Program-made: the position numbers and the translations under genes
Origin: Orychophragmus violaceus
Lineage: Eukaryota; Streptophyta; Magnoliopsida; Brassicales; Brassicaceae
Assembly (NCBI GenBank): GCA_030180135.1
Contig: CM058230.1
Span: 58,560,580-58,624,579 of the forward strand
Direction of reading: 5' to 3'
Length of the DNA stretch: 64,000 nucleotides
Part shown: positions 39,901 to 52,100 of the stretch, piece after piece
Position numbering within the stretch: position 1 is the stretch's first letter
How the letters are laid out: each line of letters opens with the position of its first letter
Notes under the pieces: generated by a model
Told to the model about the DNA's origin: nothing
Database searches by the model: none
Seen by the model: only the letters and a program-made list of their open reading frames with translations

Positions 39901-41963
39901 AAAAACTTACTTATAGCTTTATTACCTTACCTAGTTTCTCCAATCCATGACACATATGTTTCAAGAAGTTTTGGTAAAAAGGTTTTGTTTAAGATTCTCA
40001 TAGGACCTTTTAGAAGATCTAAGTTTCTTTCTTGTCTTTTAGTAGGGTTACCTAGGGGTGTTCAAAGGAATATAAACTTGTATAATATGCTTCTCATTAT
40101 ACCTTTAGGAGCATACAAAAACTTACTTATAGTTTTATTACCTTACCTAATTTCTCCAATCCATGACACATCTGTTTCAAGAAGTTTTGGTAAAAAGGTT
40201 TTGTTTAAGATTCTCTTAGGACCTTTTAAAAGATCAAAGTTTCTTTCTTGTCTTTTAGTAGGGTTACCTAGGGGTGTTCAAAGGAACATAAACTTGTATA
40301 ATATGCTTCTCATTATACCTTTAGGAGCATACAAAAACTTACTTATAGTTTTATTACCTTACCTAGTTTCTCAAATCCATGACACATATGTTTCAAGAAG
40401 TTTTGGTAAAAAGGTTTTGTTTAAGATTCTCATAGGACCTTTTAAAAGATCAAAGTTTCTTTCTTGTCTTTTAGTAGGGTTACCTAGGGGTGTTCAAAGG
40501 AAAATAAACTTGTATAATATGCTTCTCATTATACCTTTAGGAGCATACAAAAACTTACTTATAGTTTTATTACCTTACCTAGTTTCTCCAATCCATGACA
40601 CATATGTTTCAAGAAGTTTTGGTAAAAAGGTTTTGTTTAAGATTCTCATAGGACCGTTTAAAAGATCAAAGTTTCTTTCTTGTCCTTTAGTAGGGTTACC
40701 TAGGGGTGTTCAAAGGAATATAAACTTGTATAATATGCTTCTCATTATACCTTTAGGAGCATACAAAACTTACTTATAGCTTTATTACCTTACCTAGTTT
40801 CTCCAATCCATGACACATATGTTTCAAGAAGTTTTGGTAAAAAGGTTTTGTTTAAGATTCTCATAGGACCTTTTAGAAGATCTAAGTTTCTTTCTTTTCT
40901 TTTAGTAGGGTTACCTAGGGGTGTTCAAAGGAATATAAACTTGTATAATATGCTTCTCATTATACCTTTAGGAGCATACAAAAACTTACTTATAGTTTTA
41001 CTACCTTACCTAGTTTCTCCAATCCATGACACATATGTTTCAAGAAGTTTTGGTAAAAAGGTTTTGTTTAAGATTCTCATAGGACCGTTTAAAAGATCAA
41101 AGTTTCTTTCTTGTCTTTTAGTAGGGTTACCTAGGGGTGTTCAAAGGAATATAAACTTGTATAATATGCTTCTCATTATACCTTTAGGAGCATACAAAAA
41201 CTTACTTATAGTTTTATTACCTTACCTAGTTTCTCCAATCCATGACACATATGTTTCAAGAAGTTTTGGTAAAAAGGTTTTGTTTAAGATTCTCATAGGA
41301 CCTTTTAGAAGATCAAAGTTTCTTTCTTGTCTTTTAGTAGGATTGCCTAGGGGTGTTCAAAGGAATATAAACTTGTATAATATGCTTCTAATTATACCTT
41401 TAGGAGCATACAAAAACTTACTTATAGTTTTATTACCTTACCTAGTTTCTCCAATCCATGACACATATGTTTCAAGAAGTTTTGGTAAAAAGGTTTGGTT
41501 TAAGATTCTCATAGGACCGTTTAAAAAATCAAAGTTTCTTTCTTGTCTTTTAGTAGGGTTACCTAGGGGTGTTCAACGGAATATAAAATTGTATAATATG
41601 CTTCTCATTATACCTTTAGGAGCATACAAAAACTTACTTATAGTTTTATTACCTTACCTAGTTTCTCCAATCCATGACACATATGTTTCAAGAAGTTTTG
41701 GTAAAAAGGTTTTGTTTAAGATTCTCATAGGACCTTTTAAAAGATCAAAGTTTCTTTCTTGTCTTTTAGTAGGGTTACCTAGGGGTGTTCAAAGGAATAT
41801 AAACTTGTATAATATGCTTCTCATTATACCTTTAGGAGCATACAAAAACTTACTTATAGTTTTATTAGCTTACCTAGTTTCTCCAATCCATGACACATAT
41901 GTTTCAAGAAGTTTTGGTAAAAAGGTTTTGTTTAAGATTCTCATAGGACCTTTTAGAAGATCA

Positions 41964-44768
41964 AAGTTTCTTTCTTGTCTTTTAGTAGGATTGCCTAGGG
42001 GTGTTCAAAGGAATATAAACTTGTATAATATGCTTCTCATTATACCTTTAGGAGCATACAAAAACTTACTTATAGTTTTATTACCTTACCTAGTTTCTCC
42101 TATCCATGACACATATGTTTCAAGAAGTTTTGGTAAAAAGGTTTTGTTTAAGATTCTCATAGGACCGTTTAAAAGATCAAAGTTTCTTTCTTGTCTTTTA
42201 GTAGGGTTACCTAGGGGTGTTCAAAGGAATATAAAATTGTATAATATGCTTCTCATTATACCTTTAGGAGCATACAAAAACTTACTTATAGTTTTATTAC
42301 CTTACCTAGTTTCTCCAATCCATGACACATATGTTTCAAGAAGTTTTGGTAAAAAGGTTTTGTTTAAGATTCTCATAGGACCTTTTAAAAGATCAAAGTT
42401 TCTTTCTTGTCTTTTAGTAGGGTTACCTAGGGGTGTTCAAAGGAATATAAACTTGTATAATATGCTTCTCATTATACCTTTAGGAGCATACAAAAACTTA
42501 CTTATAGTTTTATTACCTTACCTAGTTTCTCCAATCCATAACACATATGTTTCAAGAAGTTTTGGTAAAAAGGTTTTGTTTAAGATTCTCATAGGACCGT
42601 TTAAAAGATCAAAGTTTCTTTCTTGTCTTTTAGTAGGGTTGCCTAGGGGTGTTCAAAGGAATATAAACTTGTATAATATGCTTCTCATTATACCTTTAGG
42701 AGCATACAAAAACTTACTTATAGCTTTATTACCTTACCTAGTTTCTCCAATCCATGACACATATGTTTCAAAAAGTTTTGGTAAAAAGGTTTTGTTTAAG
42801 ATTCTCATAGGACCGTTTAAAAGATCAAAGTTTCTTTCTTGTCTTTTAGTAGGGTTACCTAGGGGTGTTCAAAGGAATATAAACTTGTATAATATGCTTC
42901 TCATTATACCTTTAGGAGCATACAAAAACTTACTTATAGCTTTATTACCTTACCTAGTTTCTCCAATCCATGACACATATGTTTCAAGAAGTTTTGGTAA
43001 AAAGGTTTTGTTAAGATTCTCATAGGACCGTTTAAAAGATCAAAGTTTCTTTCTTGTCCTTTAGTAGGGTTACCTAGGGGTGTTCAAAGGAATATAAACT
43101 TGTATAATATGCTTCTCATTATACCTTTAGGAGCATACAAAAACTTACTTATAGCTTTATTACCTTACCTAGTTTCTCCAATCCATGACACATATGTTTC
43201 AAGAATTTTTGGTAAAAAGGGTTTGTTAAGATTCTCATAGGACCTTTTAAAAGATCAAAGTTTCTTTCTTGTCTTTTAGTAGGGTTACCTAGGGGTGTTC
43301 AAAGGAACATAAACTTGTATAATATGCTTCTCATTATACCTTTAGGAGCATACAAAAACTTACTTATAGTTTTATTACCTTACCTAGTTTCTCCAATCCA
43401 TGACACATATGTTTCAAGAAGTTTTGGTAAAAAGGTTTTGTTTAAGATTCTCATAGGACCGTTTAAAAGATCAAAGTTTCTTTCTTGTCCTTTAGTAGGG
43501 TTACCTAGGGGTGTTCAAAGGAATATAAACTTGTATAATATGCTTCTAATTATACCTTTAGGAGCATACAAAAACTTACTTATAGTTTTATTACCTTACC
43601 TAGTTTCTCCAATCCATGACACATATGTTTCAAGAAGTTTTGGTAAAAAGGTTTTGTTTAAGATTCTCATAGGACCGTTTAAAAGATCAAAGTTTCTTTC
43701 TTGTCTTTTAGTAGGGTTACCTAGGGGTGTTCAAAGGAATATAAACTTGTATAATATGCTTCTCATTATACCTTTAGGAGCATACAAAAACTTACTTATA
43801 GTTTTATTACCTTACCTAGTTTCTCCAATCCATGACACATATGTTTCAAGAAGTTTTGGTAAAAAGGTTTGGTTTAAGATTCTCATAGGACCGTTTAAAA
43901 AATCAAAGTTTCTTTCTTGTCTTTTAGTAGGGTTACCTAGGGGTGTTCAACGGAATATAAAATTGTATAATATGCTTCTCATTATACCTTTAGGAGCATA
44001 CAAAAACTTACTTATAGTTTTATTACCTTACCTAGTTTCTCCAATCCATGACACATATGTTTCAAGAAGTTTTGGTAAAAAGGTTTTGTTTAAGATTCTC
44101 ATAGGACCTTTTAAAAGATCAAAGTTTCTTTCTTGTCTTTTAGTAGGGTTACCTAGGGGTGTTCAAAGGAATATAAACTTGTATAATATGCTTCTCATTA
44201 TACCTTTAGGAGCATACAAAAACTTACTTATAGTTTTATTAGCTTACCTAGTTTCTCCAATCCATGACACATATGTTTCAAGAAGTTTTGGTAAAAAGGT
44301 TTTGTTTAAGATTCTCATAGGACCTTTTAGAAGATCAAAGTTTCTTTCTTGTCTTTTAGTAGGATTGCCTAGGGGTGTTCAAAGGAATATAAACTTGTAT
44401 AATATGCTTCTCATTATACCTTTAGGAGCATACAAAAACTTACTTATAGCTTTATTACCTTACCTAGTTTCTCCAATCCATGACACATATGTTTCAAGAA
44501 TTTTTGGTAAAAAGGGTTTGTTAAGATTCTCATAGGACCTTTTAAAAGATCAAAGTTTCTTTCTTGTCTTTTAGTAGGGTTACCTAGGGGTGTTCAAAGG
44601 AACATAAACTTGTATAATATGCTTCTCATTATACCTTTAGGAGCATACAAAAACTTACTTATAGTTTTATTACCTTACCTAGTTTCTCCAATCCATGACA
44701 CATATGTTTCAAGAAGTTTTGGTAAAAAGGTTTTGTTTAAGATTGTCATAGGACCTTTTAGAAGATCT
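41964..44768 (+). repeat. 2805-bp block, copy 1
   Basis: Thirteen monomers minus three 1-bp deletions. Its markers are TCTCCTATCC at about 42096, AATATAAAATTG forms, a 1-bp deletion monomer ending near 43025, the GGTTTGGTTTAAG monomer near 43868 and the GATTGTCATAGG form near 44742. The same series recurs 2805 bp further on. One private change is seen: AAAAAG at 42772 where copy 2 has AAGAAG. Confidence 0.85.
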
Positions 44769-47573
44769 AAGTTTCTTTCTTGTCTTTTAGTAGGATTGCC
44801 TAGGGGTGTTCAAAGGAATATAAACTTGTATAATATGCTTCTCATTATACCTTTAGGAGCATACAAAAACTTACTTATAGTTTTATTACCTTACCTAGTT
44901 TCTCCTATCCATGACACATATGTTTCAAGAAGTTTTGGTAAAAAGGTTTTGTTTAAGATTCTCATAGGACCGTTTAAAAGATCAAAGTTTCTTTCTTGTC
45001 TTTTAGTAGGGTTACCTAGGGGTGTTCAAAGGAATATAAAATTGTATAATATGCTTCTCATTATACCTTTAGGAGCATACAAAAACTTACTTATAGTTTT
45101 ATTACCTTACCTAGTTTCTCCAATCCATGACACATATGTTTCAAGAAGTTTTGGTAAAAAGGTTTTGTTTAAGATTCTCATAGGACCTTTTAAAAGATCA
45201 AAGTTTCTTTCTTGTCTTTTAGTAGGGTTACCTAGGGGTGTTCAAAGGAATATAAACTTGTATAATATGCTTCTCATTATACCTTTAGGAGCATACAAAA
45301 ACTTACTTATAGTTTTATTACCTTACCTAGTTTCTCCAATCCATAACACATATGTTTCAAGAAGTTTTGGTAAAAAGGTTTTGTTTAAGATTCTCATAGG
45401 ACCGTTTAAAAGATCAAAGTTTCTTTCTTGTCTTTTAGTAGGGTTGCCTAGGGGTGTTCAAAGGAATATAAACTTGTATAATATGCTTCTCATTATACCT
45501 TTAGGAGCATACAAAAACTTACTTATAGCTTTATTACCTTACCTAGTTTCTCCAATCCATGACACATATGTTTCAAGAAGTTTTGGTAAAAAGGTTTTGT
45601 TTAAGATTCTCATAGGACCGTTTAAAAGATCAAAGTTTCTTTCTTGTCTTTTAGTAGGGTTACCTAGGGGTGTTCAAAGGAATATAAACTTGTATAATAT
45701 GCTTCTCATTATACCTTTAGGAGCATACAAAAACTTACTTATAGCTTTATTACCTTACCTAGTTTCTCCAATCCATGACACATATGTTTCAAGAAGTTTT
45801 GGTAAAAAGGTTTTGTTAAGATTCTCATAGGACCGTTTAAAAGATCAAAGTTTCTTTCTTGTCCTTTAGTAGGGTTACCTAGGGGTGTTCAAAGGAATAT
45901 AAACTTGTATAATATGCTTCTCATTATACCTTTAGGAGCATACAAAAACTTACTTATAGCTTTATTACCTTACCTAGTTTCTCCAATCCATGACACATAT
46001 GTTTCAAGAATTTTTGGTAAAAAGGGTTTGTTAAGATTCTCATAGGACCTTTTAAAAGATCAAAGTTTCTTTCTTGTCTTTTAGTAGGGTTACCTAGGGG
46101 TGTTCAAAGGAACATAAACTTGTATAATATGCTTCTCATTATACCTTTAGGAGCATACAAAAACTTACTTATAGTTTTATTACCTTACCTAGTTTCTCCA
46201 ATCCATGACACATATGTTTCAAGAAGTTTTGGTAAAAAGGTTTTGTTTAAGATTCTCATAGGACCGTTTAAAAGATCAAAGTTTCTTTCTTGTCCTTTAG
46301 TAGGGTTACCTAGGGGTGTTCAAAGGAATATAAACTTGTATAATATGCTTCTAATTATACCTTTAGGAGCATACAAAAACTTACTTATAGTTTTATTACC
46401 TTACCTAGTTTCTCCAATCCATGACACATATGTTTCAAGAAGTTTTGGTAAAAAGGTTTTGTTTAAGATTCTCATAGGACCGTTTAAAAGATCAAAGTTT
46501 CTTTCTTGTCTTTTAGTAGGGTTACCTAGGGGTGTTCAAAGGAATATAAACTTGTATAATATGCTTCTCATTATACCTTTAGGAGCATACAAAAACTTAC
46601 TTATAGTTTTATTACCTTACCTAGTTTCTCCAATCCATGACACATATGTTTCAAGAAGTTTTGGTAAAAAGGTTTGGTTTAAGATTCTCATAGGACCGTT
46701 TAAAAAATCAAAGTTTCTTTCTTGTCTTTTAGTAGGGTTACCTAGGGGTGTTCAACGGAATATAAAATTGTATAATATGCTTCTCATTATACCTTTAGGA
46801 GCATACAAAAACTTACTTATAGTTTTATTACCTTACCTAGTTTCTCCAATCCATGACACATATGTTTCAAGAAGTTTTGGTAAAAAGGTTTTGTTTAAGA
46901 TTCTCATAGGACCTTTTAAAAGATCAAAGTTTCTTTCTTGTCTTTTAGTAGGGTTACCTAGGGGTGTTCAAAGGAATATAAACTTGTATAATATGCTTCT
47001 CATTATACCTTTAGGAGCATACAAAAACTTACTTATAGTTTTATTAGCTTACCTAGTTTCTCCAATCCATGACACATATGTTTCAAGAAGTTTTGGTAAA
47101 AAGGTTTTGTTTAAGATTCTCATAGGACCTTTTAGAAGATCAAAGTTTCTTTCTTGTCTTTTAGTAGGATTGCCTAGGGGTGTTCAAAGGAATATAAACT
47201 TGTATAATATGCTTCTCATTATACCTTTAGGAGCATACAAAAACTTACTTATAGCTTTATTACCTTACCTAGTTTCTCCAATCCATGACACATATGTTTC
47301 AAGAATTTTTGGTAAAAAGGGTTTGTTAAGATTCTCATAGGACCTTTTAAAAGATCAAAGTTTCTTTCTTGTCTTTTAGTAGGGTTACCTAGGGGTGTTC
47401 AAAGGAACATAAACTTGTATAATATGCTTCTCATTATACCTTTAGGAGCATACAAAAACTTACTTATAGTTTTATTACCTTACCTAGTTTCTCCAATCCA
47501 TGACACATATGTTTCAAGAAGTTTTGGTAAAAAGGTTTTGTTTAAGATTGTCATAGGACCTTTTAGAAGATCT
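44769..47573 (+). repeat. 2805-bp block, copy 2
   Basis: Repeats 41964-44768 with the same monomer order and the same deletions. After about 47573 the order departs (GGATTACC, not GGATTGCC) and instead follows the block at 56172 onward. Confidence 0.85.
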
Positions 47574-48198
47574 AAGTTTCTTTCTTGTCTTTTAGTAGGA
47601 TTACCTAGGGGTGTTCAAAGGAATATAAACTTGTATAATATGCTTCTCATTATACCTTTAGGAGCATACAAAAACTTACTTATAGTTTTATTACCTTACC
47701 TAGTTTCTCCAATCCATGACACATATGTTTCAAGAAGTTTTGGTAAAAAGGTTTTGTTTAAGATTCTCATAGGACCGTTTAAAAGATCAAAGTTTCTTTC
47801 TTGTCTTTTAGTAGGGTTACCTAGGGGTGTTCAAAGGAATATAAACTTGTATAATATGCTTCTCATTATACCTTTAGGAGCATACAAAAACTTACTTATA
47901 GTTTTATTACCTTACCTAGTTTCTCCAATCTATGAAACATATGTTTCAAGAAGTTTTGGTAAAAAGGTTTTGTTTAAGATTCTCATAGGACCGTTTAAAA
48001 GATCAAAGTTTCTTTCTTGTCCTTTAGTAGGGTTACCTAGGGGTGTTCAAAGGAATATAAACTTGTATAATATGCTTCTCATTATACCTTTAGGAGCATA
48101 CAAAAACTTACTTATAGCTTTATTACCTTACCTAGTTTCTCCAATCCATGACACATATGTTTCAAGAAGTTTTGGTAAAAAGGTTTTGTTTAAGATTC

Positions 48199-48203
48199 TC
48201 ATA
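48199..48203 (+). repeat. Target site duplication, left
   Basis: TCATA, the last array bases before the LTR. The same five bases follow the other LTR at 52855-52859. In uninterrupted monomers the sequence is GATTCTCATAGGACC, so one copy of TCATA was duplicated on integration. Confidence 0.95.
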
Positions 48204-48409
48204 TGATGTGATCCTGCCCAGCACTAAAAACATGGACCTTGAACCTGAGCTTGAACCTGATGGAGCTAAAGACATGGAGCATGAACCTGATGGAAATAAG
48301 CTTGAAGAAGAGGACCAGCTTGGAGTTGAGGAGCAGCTTGAACCAGAGGATGCGTTTAGAGTGGAGAAAGAGTATACTAATGATGTTATCTTAACCTCAC
48401 TGGTTTTGA

Positions 48410-48416
48410 TATATGA
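48410..48416 (+). promoter_or_regulatory. Possible LTR TATA element
   Basis: TATATGA, about 40 bp before the stem-loop. It is the best TATA-like string in the first half of the LTR. If used, the transcript would start near 48440 and the stem-loop would lie at the beginning of the RNA. TGTAATATCC near 48870 is an alternative that I could not exclude. Confidence 0.3.
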
Positions 48417-48455
48417 TCATCAAATGGGCATGTGTCTCATTTGTACTCTTTTTCC

Positions 48456-48492
48456 CTTGTCAAGTTTTGTCCCACTGGGTTTTCTTGACAAG
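48456..48492 (+). promoter_or_regulatory. Conserved LTR stem-loop
   Basis: CTTGTCAAG (48456-48464) pairs perfectly with CTTGACAAG (48484-48492). The loop holds TTTTGT, the small palindrome CCCACTGGG and TTTT, and GTTTTTAATGAGGCA follows. This is the same architecture as the hairpin at 1334-1374. The second copy, in the 3' LTR, is at 52222-52258, inside the coding frame. A role in RNA dimerisation, packaging or termination is possible but not shown. Confidence 0.75.
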
Positions 48493-49090
48493 GTTTTTAA
48501 TGAGGCAAATGATTCACATTCAAATCACCCATTTGTTGATCCAGACCATGGCATAGCATCCAGAATTCGACCCAATGGAGGAGATATCAAGTCCAGCCTA
48601 TTTTATGACCATTACAAGTCCAAGAAGAGCCCAAAACAAGCTGGTAATTTTGAGCCCAAGAAGAGTTACGAAAATGGAGTTTGAAGGGTCATTTTTCAGA
48701 TTCAAATAAGTGTTTAAGTTTGGTCTTTGTGTTATTTCCTAGGTGAATTAATTGCTGCCCATGCAGCCTTGTTGCAATTTCTATTTCAAACTCTTTGTAG
48801 CCATTTCTGAACTTTTATCAAACTTCTTTTTATTCTAAAACTTCTGAAAGTGTTTGATCTGAATGGTGTGTAATATCCATTCGTCTTGGATTCTTCTTTT
48901 GGTGTTTATCTCCTAGAAGAACCGAGTTTGAAAGTCTTGAAGTCATTCCGCAAACTTCAGGAAGTTTCCTTCATTTCCCTGTTTCGAAATCATACAATCA
49001 GTCCATCCCATTTGATTATCATCCATCCAACAACCAGACTCACAAAGTGCATCAAAGGACAAGGATCTTCTCCATTAAGATCCCATCATG

Positions 49091-49102
49091 TGGTATCAGA
49101 GC
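49091..49102 (+). other. Primer binding site (initiator tRNA-Met)
   Basis: TGGTATCAGAGC begins two bases after the LTR. It is complementary to the 3' end of plant initiator methionine tRNA (including CCA) and is the standard primer site of many plant LTR elements. Confidence 0.95.
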
Positions 49103-49120
49103 CACTTTGTGAAAGGAAAC

Positions 49121-52100
49121 ATGGTGAACACTGATGATCAGGAAGAACACAACCGTGTCAGAGAAAATAAAGCCTTGATTGAAGCAGTCACTGCAAATTT
49201 GGCTAAGATGTTGGATGAGAGTCTTGCAGCATTTAGGGAAGAAAGTTTAGGAACCAAGTTCTACACAAGATGTCATGTCCAAGGCAAGGTGTGCAGCCTC
49301 ATGATTGATAAAAGGAGTTGCAATAATGTGGCGAGTGAATACATGGTTAAAAAGCTTGGATTAAAAGTGAAGCAACATCCATGGCTTGATGATGATTACA
49401 AATTAAGAATGAGCCGCCAAGTGATGATTTCCATAACCATTGGAAAGTATGAGGATGAGGTTCTGTGTGATGTACTACCAATGGAATCATGTCACATCAT
49501 TCTTGGGAAACCATGGCAGGACAACCGTCAAGCAATCCAAGATGTTCTCAAAAACCGATATTCGTTCAAGTACAAAGGAGGAAAGATTAGTCTGATCTCA
49601 ATGACACCAGATGAAATTCAACAAGATCAGCTAATTCTAAAACAAAGAATAAGACAGGTTGTAAGTGAATCTCTTAACCCTCCTCACCAGAAAGAAAAGG
49701 TTCTTGTGACTGATTCTAAAGAAACTCCTACGAGTTTTACTAACATTGCACCGGAGCTGCCATCTCCGCGTGAGAGTTATTCTCTTTTGCAGGACTCTAA
49801 GGAGACAGTAGATGACCCAAAGGAGATACCACCCATCCGTGACGAGGAACCACAAGGAGAATCACCAGCAGAAACACAAGGGAGTTTGTCTTTGGTTAGT
49901 GACTTGGAGCGGCCAACCCAACTCGTCCCAGAACCAGTCTTTATGCCATTTCCTTTTGACTACCCAAGAAAGCATTGTAAGGAAATTGACTTGGCTAGGA
50001 CTGAACCTAATGTGTTTATTTTGATTTCTGCTGAAGATGAAAAACGCTTTGGTTTAGAAAATGTGAAAGAGTTTCGTGTTTCAAAACCTGTTTTTGACAA
50101 AATGATTCCAAGTTTTGAAACATTCACACCTGAAAAGTTCTTTAAGCCAAAAGATTTTATGTTTGATGAGTTTCATGAATTTAACTCTTCTTTGAGAGTT
50201 TCTTTGTTTAGCAACAATGCATTTGAGCTTTTTAGAACTAAAACAGATTATGCATTGTTTAAAGCTTTTCCTGAATTGAATCATTTGCTTAAAAACTTGT
50301 TGAGTGAATCAAATCAGTTTAATGATTTTTGCAAATCAACTTTGAAATATCATGTTTTTGAATTCTCTACTTCAAGTATAATGCACTTGTTCTGCCCCAT
50401 GAGTGTTCAGAAAGGAACAGGAACCATGGAGAAGCATAAGTACTTGGGAGAATTGACAATCAAAGAAAAGCCACCAGATTTGCATCAGCCTCAACCAATC
50501 TACAAAGAATTCAAACGAGGAACCATGAGTGAAGCTGGAGAGTTCACTAGAAGCAAGTCAAAACTGAATCATGGAGATCTTGTATTCTTGCAATTTAGAT
50601 CAACAAACCAGGAGCAAGGAAATGCCCAAGCTTCATCAATGTTCAAAGACAAACCACCAGATGCATTACTTATGCTCATACCAAACTACAATTCCCAGCA
50701 AGGTAAGGAAATTATTGTGGCTGATACAATAATTCCAAGGTATGCATCTCTTCTTATCCCTAATGCTGAATTGCTGGAACTTGAACACATTAGAATGCTT
50801 TACAATTCAAATGATAACTTGAAGAATGTGTTTCCATTTTGTGAAAAGTTTGAGCACAAGAAGTTCTTTAGGCATGGAGGTTTTATATTTGATAGAAATA
50901 AATTGTGTAAGCCTAGTTGTTCTTTGCTGAATTCTGTTTTGAAGAGTATTGATAAACTCACTAGTGCTTCACACTTTGCTGAATTGTTCTTTGGAGAGAT
51001 TGTTTACTATGATAGCATTCTGAGTTTTAACTTAGATGATCCTGTTAAACATGTGAAATTTGTTTTAGATGATCTAAGTAGGAAACTGCTTACTAGTATA
51101 CATGATTATTTCTTTTGCACCCATGATCTTTTGTCTCGAGATTTTTCTGTGAGTATACAGGATGTGGAGCTGAATTTTCATGACCCAAAAGCGTGGCTCT
51201 ACCATGTGTGGCTTAAGAAGATGGCTGTGCAAGTTTTCCTTGAGCCAATGGAGCATGAAAACGTCAAGGATTCTTCCATGATCCAAGAAGAACCCCCAGA
51301 TCCAACACCAATAGCTTTGATGAGAACAAGTGACAAACATATCCAGAGCCTTATTCAGATAAGTACTTGTTTGACTCTGTTTGTTTCTAATGCTATAGGA
51401 ACTATGATTATGAGTTTATTACATCCAGGAAACATTGAGAAAAATTTAAGTTTGTTCAAAGAATATTTGGGATCAAATTCTTGTCTTAGAAAAGAGGAAC
51501 ATGAAAAGGATTATGTTATAATTCAAGCTGAGACATGTTCATATGTTTATTATTCCATGACTGTAATAATGCACTTTCTCTTTGCCAAAGGTGTTGATCA
51601 GATTGCAGGTATGAAAAAGGAGTCACCGGAGTTAGAAGATCCCTCGAAAATTGTCTTTGTGCGAACTGGAATTGGAGTTATTTTGATGCAGGATAAGAAG
51701 ACCATTGCTTATTTTAGGATGATCTTTGAGGTTGGAGAAAAAGTATTGATACAATTGAGAAAGAAACGATTCCCGGCTGAAAGAGAGTCCAAACTGATGA
51801 CAAAGATCGATGGTCCATTCAACATAACAAGACGAATCAACAACAAAGCTTATGAACTTGAGCTGCAAGGTAAGTATAATGTGAGTTCCATTTTCAAAGT
51901 TTCTAACTTAGTTCATTTCATTGCAGATGAATTGGATTTGAGGTCAAATCCCTGTCAAGAGGGAGGGGATGATGTGATCCTGCCCAGCACTAAAAACATG
52001 GACCTTGAACCTGAGCTTGAACCTGATGGAGCTAAAGACATGGAGCATGAACCTGATGGAAATAAGCTTGAAGAAGAGGACCAGCTTGGAGTTGAGGAGC

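Larger units (their letters stand above)
2607..48203 (+). repeat. 216-bp satellite array, left part
   Basis: About 211 head-to-tail copies of a 216-bp monomer, all in the same orientation. A consensus-like copy occupies 6702-6917. The monomer is AT-rich, its commonest form contains no CG dinucleotide, and it carries the near-palindrome GACCTTTTAAAAGATC, the palindrome ACATATGT and two copies of TTACCTAG. It equals 72 codons and one plus-strand frame lacks stops, so open frames span many copies. Monomers differ at a limited set of recurring sites and many longer blocks are virtually identical, which is the mark of recent homogenisation. I do not recognise the family. It does not look like the Arabidopsis 178-bp centromere repeat as I remember it. 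The edge at 2607 is sharp, starting within TGTTCAAAGG. Confidence 0.97.
48204..49088 (+). mobile_element. 5' LTR (885 bp)
   Basis: Starts TGATGTGATCC and ends GATCCCATCA, so it has TG...CA termini. It contains a possible TATA element (48410), a conserved stem-loop (48456-48492) and, in its first half, a frame that is coding when it lies downstream (the tail of the element's polyprotein). It is offset by exactly 3766 bp from the 3' copy along its whole length. Confidence 0.95.

Noticed and set aside
48148..48684. A 178-codon frame starting in the satellite and ending in the 5' LTR
   Set aside because: It is a chance join of array sequence to the LTR copy of the element protein's tail. The real frame is the one at 49121-52450.
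49637..51868. Minus-strand frames of 67-88 codons inside the retrotransposon
   Set aside because: They are shadows of the long plus-strand frame and show no domain of their own.
51870..51926. Intron-like segment with GTAAGT donor and TTTCATTGCAG acceptor
   Set aside because: It is 57 bp long, shorter than usual plant introns, is a multiple of three, and encodes the conserved end of the integrase domain. It is more likely coding.
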